DNA of 59,199 nucleotides from Ruminococcus sp. (GCA_017542125.1 JAFXXU010000047.1:1-59199), one strand, 5' to 3'. Positions 16,587-24,949 are shown, counted from the first letter of the stretch. Translations and numbers: made by a program. The notes: generated from the letters alone by a model not told the origin.

Positions 16587-16706
16587 AAAATTATCATCCG
16601 GGACCGTTTTCCCGGAGGCGAGGGGAGAAATGCGGCCGCTGATCGGCGGCTGCGGAATTGAAGTCTCTGTCCGGTTTCAGGCAGGGGCTTCTTTCTTTTG
16701 GCAGAT

Positions 16707-16748
16707 AAAAAACGGCAACAGTACGATTTTTTGTACTGTTGCCGTTTT
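16707..16748. terminator. Bidirectional terminator between mutarotase-like and LacI genes
   Basis: AAAACGGCAACAGTAC / GTACTGTTGCCGTTTT is a perfect 16-base stem with A- and T-rich ends, suitable for both convergent genes. A weaker hairpin (CCGGGA/TCCCGG near 16597-16614) lies closer to the mutarotase-like stop. Confidence 0.9.
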
Positions 16749-16764
16749 GATCATACTCTGAGTT

Positions 16765-17763
16765 TCATTTGTCTCCCGTAGAGCCGCGGAGGATCACTCT
16801 GTGGGGGACGGTGTAATACTTGTTGTCCTTGGTGTCGCTGTTGATGTTCTCGATGAGCTTGCGTGCCACCAGCTCACCCATTTTGAGGCAGGGCTGCTCA
16901 ACTGTGGAAAGGCTGGGATTGGTCAGCTCGCACATGGAGATGTTGTCAAAGCCGATTATGGAGATATCCTTGCCCACCGTCAGACCCAGCTCAACGCACT
17001 TTTTCAGCGCTCTCATTGCCAGCAGATCGGAGACGGCGAACACCGCCGTCGGGGGCTCGGGGAGGGACATAAATCTCTCGATGGCAAGCTCGCCGTTCTC
17101 GTCATCGTAGGTGTTCTCGTAGAGGTAGGCGGGATCCAGCTCCAGGCCGTACTCCCTGAGAGCTCTTGCGAAGCCGTTTCGGCGGAGGGTGGCTGAGAGC
17201 GCAGTAGATCGCACGCCGATAAAGCCGATCTTCCGGTGACCTTTTTTCAGCAGGGCGATACCCGCATCGTAGCCTGCCTGCTCGTCGTCAACGGTAACGG
17301 TGAGGACGTTTGCTCCCGTAACTCCCTCGCAGCAGAGGGCGATATCGTAATTGTCGGCAAGGCGGTTAAGGGTCTGGGCATCGAAGCTGGTGCCCATAAG
17401 CACCACGCCGTCAACGGTCTTGTTGAACACCATATTCATATGCCTTGACTCAACGGCATTGGTGGCGTTTGATGATGCGGTGATGATGTCATAGCCGTGC
17501 TTCTGGCCGTAGGTCTGCATACCGACGCAGATCTTCATATACAGCGAGTGCTCGGCGTTGGGCATTATCACAAGTATGACGTTGGTGGAACGCTTGCGGA
17601 GGTTGCGCCCCAGGAAATTCGGTGAGTAACCAAGCCTCTCCACCGTCTCGCGCACCAGCTTGGCGCTGGATTCAGATACACTGGAATTGCCGTTGAGCAC
17701 CCGGGAGACGGTAGCTACCGATACTCCCGCCTCTCTGGCCACGTCCTTTATGGTAACACTCAT
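16765..17763 (-). CDS. LacI-family transcriptional regulator
   Basis: The N-terminal helix-turn-helix (TIKDVAREAGVSVATVSRVL) is the LacI signature, followed by the hinge and a periplasmic-binding-like sensor domain to residue 332. ATG 17763 begins the canonical N-terminus; the frame continues upstream but over the promoter. It probably represses a sugar operon. AAGCGCTT in the AraC leader is one candidate site. The effector sugar is not readable. Confidence 0.93.
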   Translation of the reverse strand: MSVTIKDVAREAGVSVATVSRVLNGNSSVSESSAKLVRETVERLGYSPNFLGRNLRKRSTNVILVIMPNAEHSLYMKICVGMQTYGQKHGYDIITASSNATNAVESRHMNMVFNKTVDGVVLMGTSFDAQTLNRLADNYDIALCCEGVTGANVLTVTVDDEQAGYDAGIALLKKGHRKIGFIGVRSTALSATLRRNGFARALREYGLELDPAYLYENTYDDENGELAIERFMSLPEPPTAVFAVSDLLAMRALKKCVELGLTVGKDISIIGFDNISMCELTNPSLSTVEQPCLKMGELVARKLIENINSDTKDNKYYTVPHRVILRGSTGDK

Positions 17764-17812
17764 AGGTGAACAGTCCTTTCGGGGGATAGTTGTCAGCAGA
17801 GCTGCAAATACT

Positions 17813-17841
17813 ATTATACCATTCCCTTTTGCAAATTCCAA
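17813..17841 (-). promoter_or_regulatory. Promoter of the LacI-family gene
   Basis: On the minus strand TTGGAA (17836-17841) and TATAAT (17813-17818) are 17 bases apart. Confidence 0.7.
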
Positions 17842-17890
17842 TGTACATAGCTTACAAATTTCCTGCCTGTTTTTCTCCCCTTTACACAAA

Positions 17891-18102
17891 ACAGCAAAGC
17901 CCCGCGCGGCTGCGGGGCTTGCTGTGCATTGTAGGTAATGTATTTTAGGATGGAGAAAAGAATATGTTGTCGGGAGCTTGGGTGCTTACCTGTCTGATAT
18001 ATATTTTTTACGGATCGTTGTCTCTCAGAATACCCTTGCGGTGCTCGCGCTGCTGCGCTGCGCCCCGCCCAGGCGTCCCTCTAACCTGTTGTCTATATAA
18101 TA
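17891..18102 (-). ncRNA. Candidate noncoding RNA ending in a terminator hairpin
   Basis: The 17764-18169 gap holds no protein gene. On the minus strand a possible -10 (TATTAT, 18097-18102) is followed by a GC-rich block with nested inverted repeats (CGCC/GGCG, GCGCAGC/AGCGCG), an AU-rich middle, and a strong hairpin AAGCCCCGC/GCGGGGCTT (within 17891-17925) extended by ACAGC/GCTGT and a short U tract. The GC-rich block between AU-rich flanks suggests a folded RNA. I could not match it to 6S, SRP RNA, tmRNA or a known riboswitch, and the -35 is poor. Confidence 0.3.
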
Positions 18103-18144
18103 CTCCCCTTTTGTGACAGTTTTATGATAGCTGTGTATAAATCA

Positions 18145-18192
18145 GAAAAAAGTGAAGAGTGAAGCTGTCTTATGTGCCGGCAGCTTCACTCT
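18145..18192 (-). terminator. Terminator of the coaBC-vanZ operon
   Basis: AGAGTGAAGCTG (18156-18167) pairs with CAGCTTCACTCT (18181-18192). On the minus strand the hairpin is followed by TTCACTTTTTTCTG. The upstream arm codes for the last residues of the VanZ-like protein. Confidence 0.85.
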
Positions 18193-18658
18193 TTGTTCTT
18201 TTCTTATCTGTTATCCTTATTATAAGGAGTATTATCAGCAAGAAGGTCAGGGCTCCGCAGGTGTCGATGAGCATATCCCTTACCTCACAGCTGCGCCCGC
18301 CCACAAAGGACTGATGTATCTCGTCCGAGACGGAATAGAGTGCGGCAATGCCCACAGCCGCGGCTGCACGGAGCTTTCTGCGCTTTATAAATCCGAAGGC
18401 TCCGAAGGAGAGGGCTCCCAGTATGCCGTAGGCGGTGAAATGGGCTCCCTTGCGGATGACGAAGGTGATGTTGTCCTTTATCTCAGCCTGTCTGTCTTCC
18501 GGAAGCTCATCCAGATCCGGGACGAAGATGTCGCAGACCAGATCCACGAAAAACCCGCTGGTCTCGGAGGATTCCTCAGCCTTTTCGCCGGAGAGCATAA
18601 AGATCGTCCCGCACCAGAGGACAGCCAGCACCGCAAAGATGATACAGCGGCGGGTCAT
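18170..18658 (-). CDS. VanZ-like membrane protein
   Basis: The 162-residue protein shows the VanZ family layout: an N-terminal helix (IIFAVLAVLWCGTIFMLSGE), a conserved KGAHFTAYGILGALSFGA helix and the SVSDEIHQSFVGGRSCEVRD motif, with a final helix before a basic tail. VanZ relatives alter glycopeptide susceptibility in some species; the general function is unknown. The start overlaps the cca stop by four bases, so it is translationally coupled. Confidence 0.9.
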   Translation of the reverse strand: MTRRCIIFAVLAVLWCGTIFMLSGEKAEESSETSGFFVDLVCDIFVPDLDELPEDRQAEIKDNITFVIRKGAHFTAYGILGALSFGAFGFIKRRKLRAAAAVGIAALYSVSDEIHQSFVGGRSCEVRDMLIDTCGALTFLLIILLIIRITDKKRTKSEAAGT

Positions 18659-19983
18659 CTGAGGCGTTCCTTGGCGTATTCAAGCAGCACCTTGCGGTCG
18701 TTTTCCAGCTTGTCGTCCACCACAAGATCAAGGAGACGCTGGAGCATAGCTCCTATCTGCCGCCCGCTCATCCCGAGGGAGATCATATCCTTGCCGTCAA
18801 CGGCAAGATCGGTGAGTTTAAGGCAGGCGTTCTCGCTGTTGATGCCTATGGCGATCATTGCCAGCTGATCCAGCTCCGCCAGCTTCTCGGCGCGCATATA
18901 ATCCGACTGTGCTATGGTATCTGCCCGACGGACTTCAAGATAGTCCATAAAGAAATCGTAATCGTGCTTTGCCATGAACCGCTTGACGTTCTTCCTCGCC
19001 ACGGGTATGCGGTTATCGTGCTCCACCACCAGGTTGCGGACGTAGGTGATGGTGGCGTTGTCGCTGCGGAAGCGGTCAAAGATCTCGGTGAGCATCTCGG
19101 CGCTCTTTATGGGGTGCCCCTTGAAATGCCCGGTGCCGTCCTCGTCAAAGCGGGCCATTGCAGGCTTGCCGATATCGTGGAAGAGCATCGCCAGTCTGAT
19201 CCTGGGGTCGGGGCGGCAGTTGCCAACGCTTACCGCTATATGCTCCCAGACATCGTAGCAATGGTGGTGATTGTGCTGATCAAAGCCGAAGCAGGGCTCT
19301 ATCTCGGGCATAATAGCCGCAAAGACCTCCTTGTAGTCGATGAGGACCCGGGTGACGTTTTTGCCGCAGAGCAGCTTCTTGAGCTCGGAATAGATCCTCT
19401 CGCCGGATATGTATTCAAGCAGCTGGCGCTTCTCTATAAGCGCGGCTGCGGTCTTTTCCTCGATCTCAAAGCCCAGCACGGAAGCAAATCTCAGAGCCCG
19501 GAGTATTCGCAGAGCATCCTCCTCAAAGCGCTGGACGGGGTCGCCCACGCAGCGGATCAGCTTGGCTGAGATATCAGCCTCGCCGCCGAACTTATCCACT
19601 ATGGCGCCCTTCTTGCTGCAGCACATAGCGTTGATAGTCAGGTCGCGGCGGGAAAGATCCCCTGTCAGATCACGGATAAAGCTGACATCTATGGGTCTGC
19701 GGTGGAGAGAATACTCCCGCTCGGTGCGGAAGGTGGTGATCTCCATGGGGTTGCGGTCTATGATCACGGTCAGGGTGCCGTGCTTGATGCCTGTTTCTAT
19801 GGTGCGGCAGTCGGCAAAGACCCGCTTCATCTCGTCCGGGGTGGCGGAGGTGCAGATATCCCAGTCATCGGGCTCCTTGCCCAGCAGGCTGTCGCGGACG
19901 CAGCCGCCGACGCAGTAAGCCTCATAGCCCGCCTTTTCCAGCATATCCATTGCCTTGACAGCATATTCGGGTACAGCTATCAT
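18655..19983 (-). CDS. cca: CCA tRNA nucleotidyltransferase with HD domain
   Basis: This class II nucleotidyltransferase adds or repairs the 3' CCA of tRNA. The active site is YCVGGCVRDSLLGKEPDDWD, with the metal-binding DWD, then the RRDLTINAM segment and RILRALRFAS. An HD-type segment (LAMLFHDIGKPAMARFDEDG) follows, as in the 440-residue clostridial forms, and may give phosphohydrolase activity. AGGAGG precedes ATG 19983, which overlaps the previous stop by four bases. Confidence 0.92.
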   Translation of the reverse strand: MIAVPEYAVKAMDMLEKAGYEAYCVGGCVRDSLLGKEPDDWDICTSATPDEMKRVFADCRTIETGIKHGTLTVIIDRNPMEITTFRTEREYSLHRRPIDVSFIRDLTGDLSRRDLTINAMCCSKKGAIVDKFGGEADISAKLIRCVGDPVQRFEEDALRILRALRFASVLGFEIEEKTAAALIEKRQLLEYISGERIYSELKKLLCGKNVTRVLIDYKEVFAAIMPEIEPCFGFDQHNHHHCYDVWEHIAVSVGNCRPDPRIRLAMLFHDIGKPAMARFDEDGTGHFKGHPIKSAEMLTEIFDRFRSDNATITYVRNLVVEHDNRIPVARKNVKRFMAKHDYDFFMDYLEVRRADTIAQSDYMRAEKLAELDQLAMIAIGINSENACLKLTDLAVDGKDMISLGMSGRQIGAMLQRLLDLVVDDKLENDRKVLLEYAKERLR

Positions 19984-20396
19984 ATCTCATCCTCCTTTAT
20001 GCACCGAAAGGGTATCCGGACGGTCTGCCCCGCAGCTGCGGAGAAGCACCCGTCCCCGTTGACGGCTCTCACCGTCAGCAGACGGTAATTTGAAAGCTCC
20101 GAAAAGACCTCAGCGAAGCCCTTGCCCCGGTGAAACTGTATCACCGTGCTGAGGCACACGCAGGCGCGGCTGTCGTTCTGGGTGATGACCACCCTGCGCC
20201 CGGTCATATTGCCCGTATCGCTCACACGGGGGGCAGAGGGCTCAAACTCCCCGTCTGTCCTGATGAGGGGGAGGCTCTGCACATCTGCGGCATCGCTTTC
20301 TTTAAAGGGTCTGCGGGAGAGCAGCAGACCTGCCCTCTCATTATCACAGAGGACGGTCAGGTATATCCCGTCCTCAAATATCTCGATACGCTTCAT
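19980..20396 (-). CDS. Hypothetical 138-residue protein
   Basis: I do not recognise this protein. It is soluble, with no signal or membrane segment, and seems rich in beta strands (IEIFEDGIYLTVLCDNERAG, RRVVITQNDSRACVCLSTVI). The pattern faintly recalls the N-terminal sandwich of GH36 galactosidases, but no catalytic domain is present and this is speculation. It lies between a membrane protein gene and cca with a four-base overlap to cca, so it belongs to the coaBC operon. Confidence 0.7.
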   Translation of the reverse strand: MKRIEIFEDGIYLTVLCDNERAGLLLSRRPFKESDAADVQSLPLIRTDGEFEPSAPRVSDTGNMTGRRVVITQNDSRACVCLSTVIQFHRGKGFAEVFSELSNYRLLTVRAVNGDGCFSAAAGQTVRIPFRCIKEDEI

Positions 20397-20405
20397 CCCG
20401 TCTCC

Positions 20406-21050
20406 TTACTTGAAGAGCACGGGAACAAGGGCTTTATCCCAGTGGGAGCCCGCCCAAAGTATCCCTCCGAACACCGCCGACCAGATCAGCAGCGCCAGAT
20501 AGGTATTGGCGGAAGCCAGCTCCTTGCGGTTGGCGCCGATGAACACGCCGATCGCGAACACAGCGAACAGCACGCCGTCAAAGCAGAGCTTGTCCTTGAA
20601 GTTGAAGGTCATGCTGCCCATATCGTTGAAATAGGGTATCAGCCTGTTCAACGAGGCAGCGCCGAAGAATGCGGGGAGCATATTTATTCCCAGAGCGGCT
20701 CTCAAGGGGCCAGTTTCGTGGCGGGAAAGCAGCGCGAACAGGAAAATGATGCCTCCGCAGACCATAGCGGCTGAGGTGATCATCCCTCCCGCATAGCCGA
20801 AATACTTATCCTCCCGGATGATCAGTGTGGTGAGAACAGCCGGGCAGCCCACCGCTGCCACGGAAAGAGCCAGCATATCCAGCTTGGTGCCGCCGCCCTC
20901 CGCCGAGAAGAAATAGGCCACGGTGAACAGTACTGCCGAGCAGGTCTCCAGGGAGAGATACAGGCTGCTGACCCTCCCCCAGAGGGCGGCGATGGTAAGC
21001 GACAGCAGCAGGATGACTCCCAGCATGATGTATTTGTTCTTCTTGTTCAT
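20406..21050 (-). CDS. Hypothetical multi-pass membrane protein
   Basis: The 214-residue protein has about six hydrophobic helices (for example YIMLGVILLLSLTIAALWG and MITSAAMVCGGIIFLFALL) and short polar loops. No transporter or enzyme motif was recognised. It lies 21 bases after coaBC and 9 bases before the next gene, in the same operon. Confidence 0.75.
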   Translation of the reverse strand: MNKKNKYIMLGVILLLSLTIAALWGRVSSLYLSLETCSAVLFTVAYFFSAEGGGTKLDMLALSVAAVGCPAVLTTLIIREDKYFGYAGGMITSAAMVCGGIIFLFALLSRHETGPLRAALGINMLPAFFGAASLNRLIPYFNDMGSMTFNFKDKLCFDGVLFAVFAIGVFIGANRKELASANTYLALLIWSAVFGGILWAGSHWDKALVPVLFK

Positions 21051-21071
21051 ATCAGTTCATTCCCCGGGATA

Positions 21072-22262
21072 TCAAAGCATTGTTTTCAGCTTGTCCAGCA
21101 CCTTGTGGGCAGCCTCGTCCTTGGACATTATGGGCAGCTCCTCTACGGCGCCGGCCGTTATAAGTGTGAGGATGTTGGTATCCACCCCGAAGCCCGCGCC
21201 CTCGGTGCGAATGGAATTTGCGCAGATCATATCGCAGTTCTTGCTCTCCAGCTTGCGGCGGGAGTTTTCAAGGACGTTATCGGTCTCCATCGAAAAGCCG
21301 CAGAGCAGCTGACCCTCGCCCTTGTTCTGGCCCAGAGTTTTCAGTATATCCTTGGTGCGGCAGAGCTGGATGTTCAGCTCACCGTCCTTCTTTTTCAGCT
21401 TGCTGTCGGCAACGGTCACGGGGGTGTAATCCGAAACGGCTGCCGCCTTTATGATGATATCCTGCTGCGGGGCTCTTACGGTGACGGCCTCGAACATCTC
21501 CGCCGCCGAGCCGACTCTTACCACCTCGCAGAACATAGGCATCTCCACCTCTGCGTGGGCGCAGACGAGAGTGACCTCGGCTCCCCTTCTTGCGGCAGCC
21601 TTTGCAAGGGCTATACCCATCTTCCCGCTGGAATGGTTGGTAATGAACCGCACAGGGTCAATGGGCTCCCTGGTGGCGCCGGCGGTGACGAGTATCTTCT
21701 TCCCGGCGAGATCCTTCTCAAAGGCGATCTCCTGCAGGACATACTCCACCAGCACGCTTTCGTCAGGCATACGCCCGTCGCCGATATCGCCGTTGGCAAG
21801 CATACCTCTGTCGGCGCTGATGATGCCGTAGCCGTAGGAGGCCAGCTTTTTTATATTGTCCTCGACTATGGGGTTATGGAGCATATTGTGGTTCATCGCG
21901 GGGGAGACCAGCTTCTTGCAGGGGCAGGCCATTACCGTGGTGGTAAGCATATCGTCTGCGATGCCGCCGGCTATCTTGCCTATGACATTTGCCGAGGCAG
22001 GGGCTATCAGGACTATATCCGCAGCCTTAGCCAGGGCAACGTGCTCGACGCTGTACTGGAAGTTGCGGTCAAAGGTGTCGATGAGGCACTTGTGGTTCGT
22101 AAGGGTCTCAAAGGTTATGGGATTTATGAAATTGGCAGCGTTGCGGGTCATCAGCACCTGTACGTCCGCCCCCAGCTTTATCAGCATCCTGGCCGCATTA
22201 GCCATCTTATAAGCCGCGATAGAGCCTGTTACCGCCAGAACTACCGTCTTCCCTTTAAGCAT
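21072..22262 (-). CDS. coaBC: Bifunctional phosphopantothenoylcysteine synthetase/decarboxylase
   Basis: The two-domain enzyme couples 4'-phosphopantothenate to cysteine (CoaB, C-terminal) and decarboxylates the product to 4'-phosphopantetheine (CoaC, N-terminal flavoprotein). CoaC motifs are GSIAAYK, VEHVALAKAAD with its active His, and SPAMNHNM. CoaB begins near residue 190 with KILVTAGATREPIDPVRFIT and includes KKDGELNIQL with the conserved Lys. The 396 residues match the family. It is divergent from the S component and coaX, which puts two further CoA-pathway functions next door. Confidence 0.94.
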   Translation of the reverse strand: MLKGKTVVLAVTGSIAAYKMANAARMLIKLGADVQVLMTRNAANFINPITFETLTNHKCLIDTFDRNFQYSVEHVALAKAADIVLIAPASANVIGKIAGGIADDMLTTTVMACPCKKLVSPAMNHNMLHNPIVEDNIKKLASYGYGIISADRGMLANGDIGDGRMPDESVLVEYVLQEIAFEKDLAGKKILVTAGATREPIDPVRFITNHSSGKMGIALAKAAARRGAEVTLVCAHAEVEMPMFCEVVRVGSAAEMFEAVTVRAPQQDIIIKAAAVSDYTPVTVADSKLKKKDGELNIQLCRTKDILKTLGQNKGEGQLLCGFSMETDNVLENSRRKLESKNCDMICANSIRTEGAGFGVDTNILTLITAGAVEELPIMSKDEAAHKVLDKLKTML

Positions 22263-22302
22263 AGAACATTCCTCCCCGATCGGTCATATGATGTCACTTT
22301 AT

Positions 22303-22331
22303 ATTATAACATATCCTTTTAGAAAAATCAA
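22303..22331 (-). promoter_or_regulatory. Promoter of the coaBC operon
   Basis: On the minus strand TTGATT (22326-22331) and TATAAT (22303-22308) are 17 bases apart. Confidence 0.75.
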
Positions 22332-22419
22332 CCCGGAGGGCAGATCGGCAAAGCCGCTGTTTTCCCCTGTAAAACATATATTTTCCAAAATATTAACAGC
22401 ATTTTCATATATTTTATGA

Positions 22420-22571
22420 TATAATAGTTTCGGCAGAAAGTCTGCGGACTAAAACGCGCCGAGAGCAGGTATCCCGACAGGGAGCCCGACCCTCACGGAA
22501 GGCGCAGAGCCCGGGGCCCTGCCGCTGTATTGTATCCCCTCCGGGGAATAATAACAAAGGAGGTTTTCGTT
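22420..22571 (+). promoter_or_regulatory. -10 box and structured leader (candidate riboswitch) of the ECF S-component gene
   Basis: A -10 TATAAT (22420-22425) puts the transcript start near 22431, exactly at a closing stem CGGCAG (22431-22436) / CTGCCG (22519-22524). Inside are AGTC-TGCG-GACT (22440-22451), GCGCC (22456-22460) / GGCGC (22501-22505) and TCCC-GACA-GGGA (22472-22483). After the closing stem, CCTCC near 22539 is complementary to the GGAGG ribosome site 20 bases later, which would allow translational control. I could not assign it to a known class: it lacks the conserved cores of the THF, TPP, FMN and cobalamin riboswitches. The strong nested structure argues for a ligand-binding or protein-binding leader. 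Confidence 0.55.
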
Positions 22572-23429
22572 ATGAAAACAAAGTCGCTTATCAAGACCCG
22601 TCAGCTGGTGATCCTCGGAATGATGACCGCCCTGGTGCTCATCTTCTCCCTGACGCCCATAGGCTCAATACCCATAGGTCCCCTCTCCATCACCCTGAAC
22701 GTCATCCCCGTAGCTGTCGCCGCTGTTGCCATAGGCCCTGCGGGCGGCGCCATCATCGGCGGAGTTTTCGGTATCTTCAGCTTTCTGCAGTGCTTCGGAG
22801 TGGGCGTACCCAGCGCCATGGGTGAGATACTCGTAAACATCAACCCTTTCCTTGCATTCATCCAGCGCTTTATCCCCAGGCTCCTGGACGGCTTCCTGGT
22901 GGGCATCATCTTCAAGGTGATATCCTCGCTGAAAAACGTCCGCAGCTATTATGTGATCACGGGCATTGTCAGCGCACTCTTCGGCTTTGCGCTGTTTATG
23001 TCTGGGCTGTTCCTTATCAACTACGACTCTAACGGCAAATACAAGATGAACGACGCTATGCGCGACTTCATCGGTGATCCCTCGCTGTTTATATTCACCT
23101 GTATATTCATTTCCCTGATCTGCTTCGGTCTCGGGTATCTGATCGTCAGCTCCAAGAAGCTGTCACAGAGGCAGGTGGCCTGCGCCATCACCGGCTTCTG
23201 CACCGCTCTGCTCAATACCATATTCTTTATGTCGGCGCTGGTGATCCTCTTCGGAAACACCGACTATATGAAGGGCCTTATGGACGGCAAGAACGTTATC
23301 GTATTCATAGTCACCTTCGTTGGCGTAAACGCCCTCTTTGAGATGATAACCACCACGCTCATCACCGCTGCGGTGGGCTCGGCGCTCTTCCGTGCTAAGC
23401 TTATCGGCAGCAGCGAGACTTCAAAATAA
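22572..23429 (+). CDS. ECF transporter S component, probably for pantothenate
   Basis: The 285-residue integral membrane protein starts with a basic stretch, then the helix RQLVILGMMTALVLIFSLTP and the S-component hallmark GPAGGAIIGGVFGIFSF, with about six helices in total. It binds a vitamin and works with a shared EcfA-EcfA'-EcfT module that is not in this window. Neighbouring coaX (20 bases downstream) and divergent coaBC point to pantothenate, as in PanT; the substrate is inferred from context. It has a longer middle loop (YDSNGKYKMNDAMRDFIG) than minimal S components. AAAGGAGG precedes ATG 22572. Confidence 0.82.
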   Translation: MKTKSLIKTRQLVILGMMTALVLIFSLTPIGSIPIGPLSITLNVIPVAVAAVAIGPAGGAIIGGVFGIFSFLQCFGVGVPSAMGEILVNINPFLAFIQRFIPRLLDGFLVGIIFKVISSLKNVRSYYVITGIVSALFGFALFMSGLFLINYDSNGKYKMNDAMRDFIGDPSLFIFTCIFISLICFGLGYLIVSSKKLSQRQVACAITGFCTALLNTIFFMSALVILFGNTDYMKGLMDGKNVIVFIVTFVGVNALFEMITTTLITAAVGSALFRAKLIGSSETSK

Positions 23430-23448
23430 CAACCGGGGAGGTAGTTAT

Positions 23449-24216
23449 ATGATACTTGCCGTTGACATCGGAAACACAAACATCGTCCTGGGCTGCTGCG
23501 ATGAGGGAAAGATCCTGTTCCGCGAGAGGATCTCCACCAACCGCATAGCCACCGACCTTGAATATGCCTCGCTGTTCCGCAGCGCTCTCGATATGAACTC
23601 CCTCGACCCCAAGGATATCACCGGAGGGATAATCTCATCGGTAGTTCCCGGAGTTACGGGGACGGTGAAGAAGGCTGTGGAGAAGCTCTCGGGCATCACC
23701 CCCATGACCGTGGGTCCCGGGGTAAAAACGGGTCTCAGCATTATGATCGACAACCCCGCTACCCTGGGCAGCGACCTCGTTGTGGGTGCCGTGGCTGCCA
23801 TAAACGAGTACCCCGTGCCCCAGATAATCATTGATATGGGCACTGCCACCACTTTCTCGGTGATCGACAGCAAGCGCAATTTCCTGGGCGGCATCATAAT
23901 GACCGGCCTGGCAGTATCCTCCGAGGCGCTGACCAGCAGGACCTCCCAGCTGCCCCGCATAGCCTTTGATCCCCCGAAGAAGGTCATCGGCACCAACACC
24001 GTTGATTCCATGAAGAGCGGTCTGATGTACGGCACGGCGGGAGCCATCGAGGGCTTCATCAGGCGTATTGAAAGCGAGCTGGGCGAGAAATGCACGGTGA
24101 TCGCCACCGGCGGTCTGGCCTCCACCGTATGCCACCTCTGCGACTGCGATATGATCCTCGACGACGATCTGCTGCTGAAGGGTCTTATGATAATCTACAA
24201 CAAGAACAATCACTGA
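23449..24216 (+). CDS. coaX: Type III pantothenate kinase
   Basis: The enzyme phosphorylates pantothenate, the first step of CoA synthesis; type III forms resist CoA feedback. Motifs are VDIGNTNIVLG (phosphate binding), GPGVKTGLSI, IIDMGTATTFSVID and an FLGGIIMTGL segment. ATG 23449 with GGGGAGG upstream gives 255 residues, the normal size. It shares a transcript with the upstream S component, linking uptake and phosphorylation of the same vitamin. Confidence 0.95.
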   Translation: MILAVDIGNTNIVLGCCDEGKILFRERISTNRIATDLEYASLFRSALDMNSLDPKDITGGIISSVVPGVTGTVKKAVEKLSGITPMTVGPGVKTGLSIMIDNPATLGSDLVVGAVAAINEYPVPQIIIDMGTATTFSVIDSKRNFLGGIIMTGLAVSSEALTSRTSQLPRIAFDPPKKVIGTNTVDSMKSGLMYGTAGAIEGFIRRIESELGEKCTVIATGGLASTVCHLCDCDMILDDDLLLKGLMIIYNKNNH

Positions 24217-24223
24217 CAAAAAT

Positions 24224-24262
24224 GCCCGAAGGCGTCGCGCTGACGCTTTCGGGCTTAGTTTT
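24224..24262. terminator. Terminator between coaX and the Asp/Ser-rich lipoprotein
   Basis: GCCCGAAGGCGTC pairs with GACGCTTTCGGGC and is followed by TTAGTTTTTT; A-rich sequence on the left could serve the convergent gene. Confidence 0.85.
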
Positions 24263-24265
24263 TTA

Positions 24266-24916
24266 TTATTCGCCGCCCTCCGGCTCGGACTCGGGCTCTG
24301 AGCCCTGAGATTCCGGCTCGGACTGATCGTCCGGCTGGCTGTCAGGCTGAGAGGTATCGTCCACTACGCTGGTGTCGTCGGAGAGGCTGGTATCGTCCGG
24401 CTGGCTGGATTCATCCGGCTGGCTGTCAGGCTTTGAGGATGAGCTGTCGGGTCTCGAAACAATGACCCTCGAGGAACCGTCAGGCCTGGAGCTGGGCTTC
24501 GATGAGCTGTCGGAAGGTTTTGAGCTGTCATCAATGATGATGTGTATCACATCGGTGACCTTGGTCTCGGTCTGGGATGAGGTCTCGGGAGCCTGTGTCA
24601 CCACAGGGGGCTGTGTCACCTCCGGCTGGGATGAGCTGTCCTCCTGAGAAGAAGTGTCATCCTCAGAGCTGGTGTCATCGGTAACGCTGGTATCGTCGGG
24701 AGAGCTTTCCTCGGGTGCGGTCCGGGTCTCGCTTTCGGGGGCGGAGGTCCCGGCTGTCGTGACCGTTACGGGGGCCTCGGATTCCTCAGTGACCTCGGAG
24801 ATCACCGCAGAGCCGTCCTTGTTGAGAGGCGTGAGCAGAGATTTAGCCTTGCCGTCGGAGCCGCAGCCCGCCAGCACAAGTGAAAGAGCTATCGCTGCCG
24901 ATATTTTCCTTTTCAT
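24266..24916 (-). CDS. Low-complexity Ser/Asp/Pro/Glu-rich lipoprotein
   Basis: A signal peptide with lipobox VLAGC anchors the protein outside the cell. Nearly all of the remaining ~195 residues are low complexity: blocks of SSQ, DDTS, SSKPDS and SQPD, with no folded domain. It is probably a surface spacer or a highly acidic wall-associated chain. ATG 24916 follows GGGAGGTG; 216 residues. Short-period repeats make its length prone to change. Function unknown. Confidence 0.75.
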   Translation of the reverse strand: MKRKISAAIALSLVLAGCGSDGKAKSLLTPLNKDGSAVISEVTEESEAPVTVTTAGTSAPESETRTAPEESSPDDTSVTDDTSSEDDTSSQEDSSSQPEVTQPPVVTQAPETSSQTETKVTDVIHIIIDDSSKPSDSSSKPSSRPDGSSRVIVSRPDSSSSKPDSQPDESSQPDDTSLSDDTSVVDDTSQPDSQPDDQSEPESQGSEPESEPEGGE

Positions 24917-24949
24917 ACGGTCACCTCCCAAAAAGCTGTCTATAAGTCC

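Noticed and set aside
16576-16761. 61-codon frame after the mutarotase-like gene
   Set aside because: It runs through two hairpins including the bidirectional terminator and has no ribosome site.
21105-22322. 405-codon plus-strand frame opposite coaBC
   Set aside because: coaBC motifs are unambiguous on the other strand; the frame results from skewed codon use in a GC-rich gene.
22431-22571. Cobalamin, THF or FMN riboswitch upstream of the ECF S component
   Set aside because: A CCCTGCCGCTGTA segment recalls the cobalamin core, but the downstream B12 box and the usual GGTGAAA segment are absent, and the THF and FMN cores do not match.
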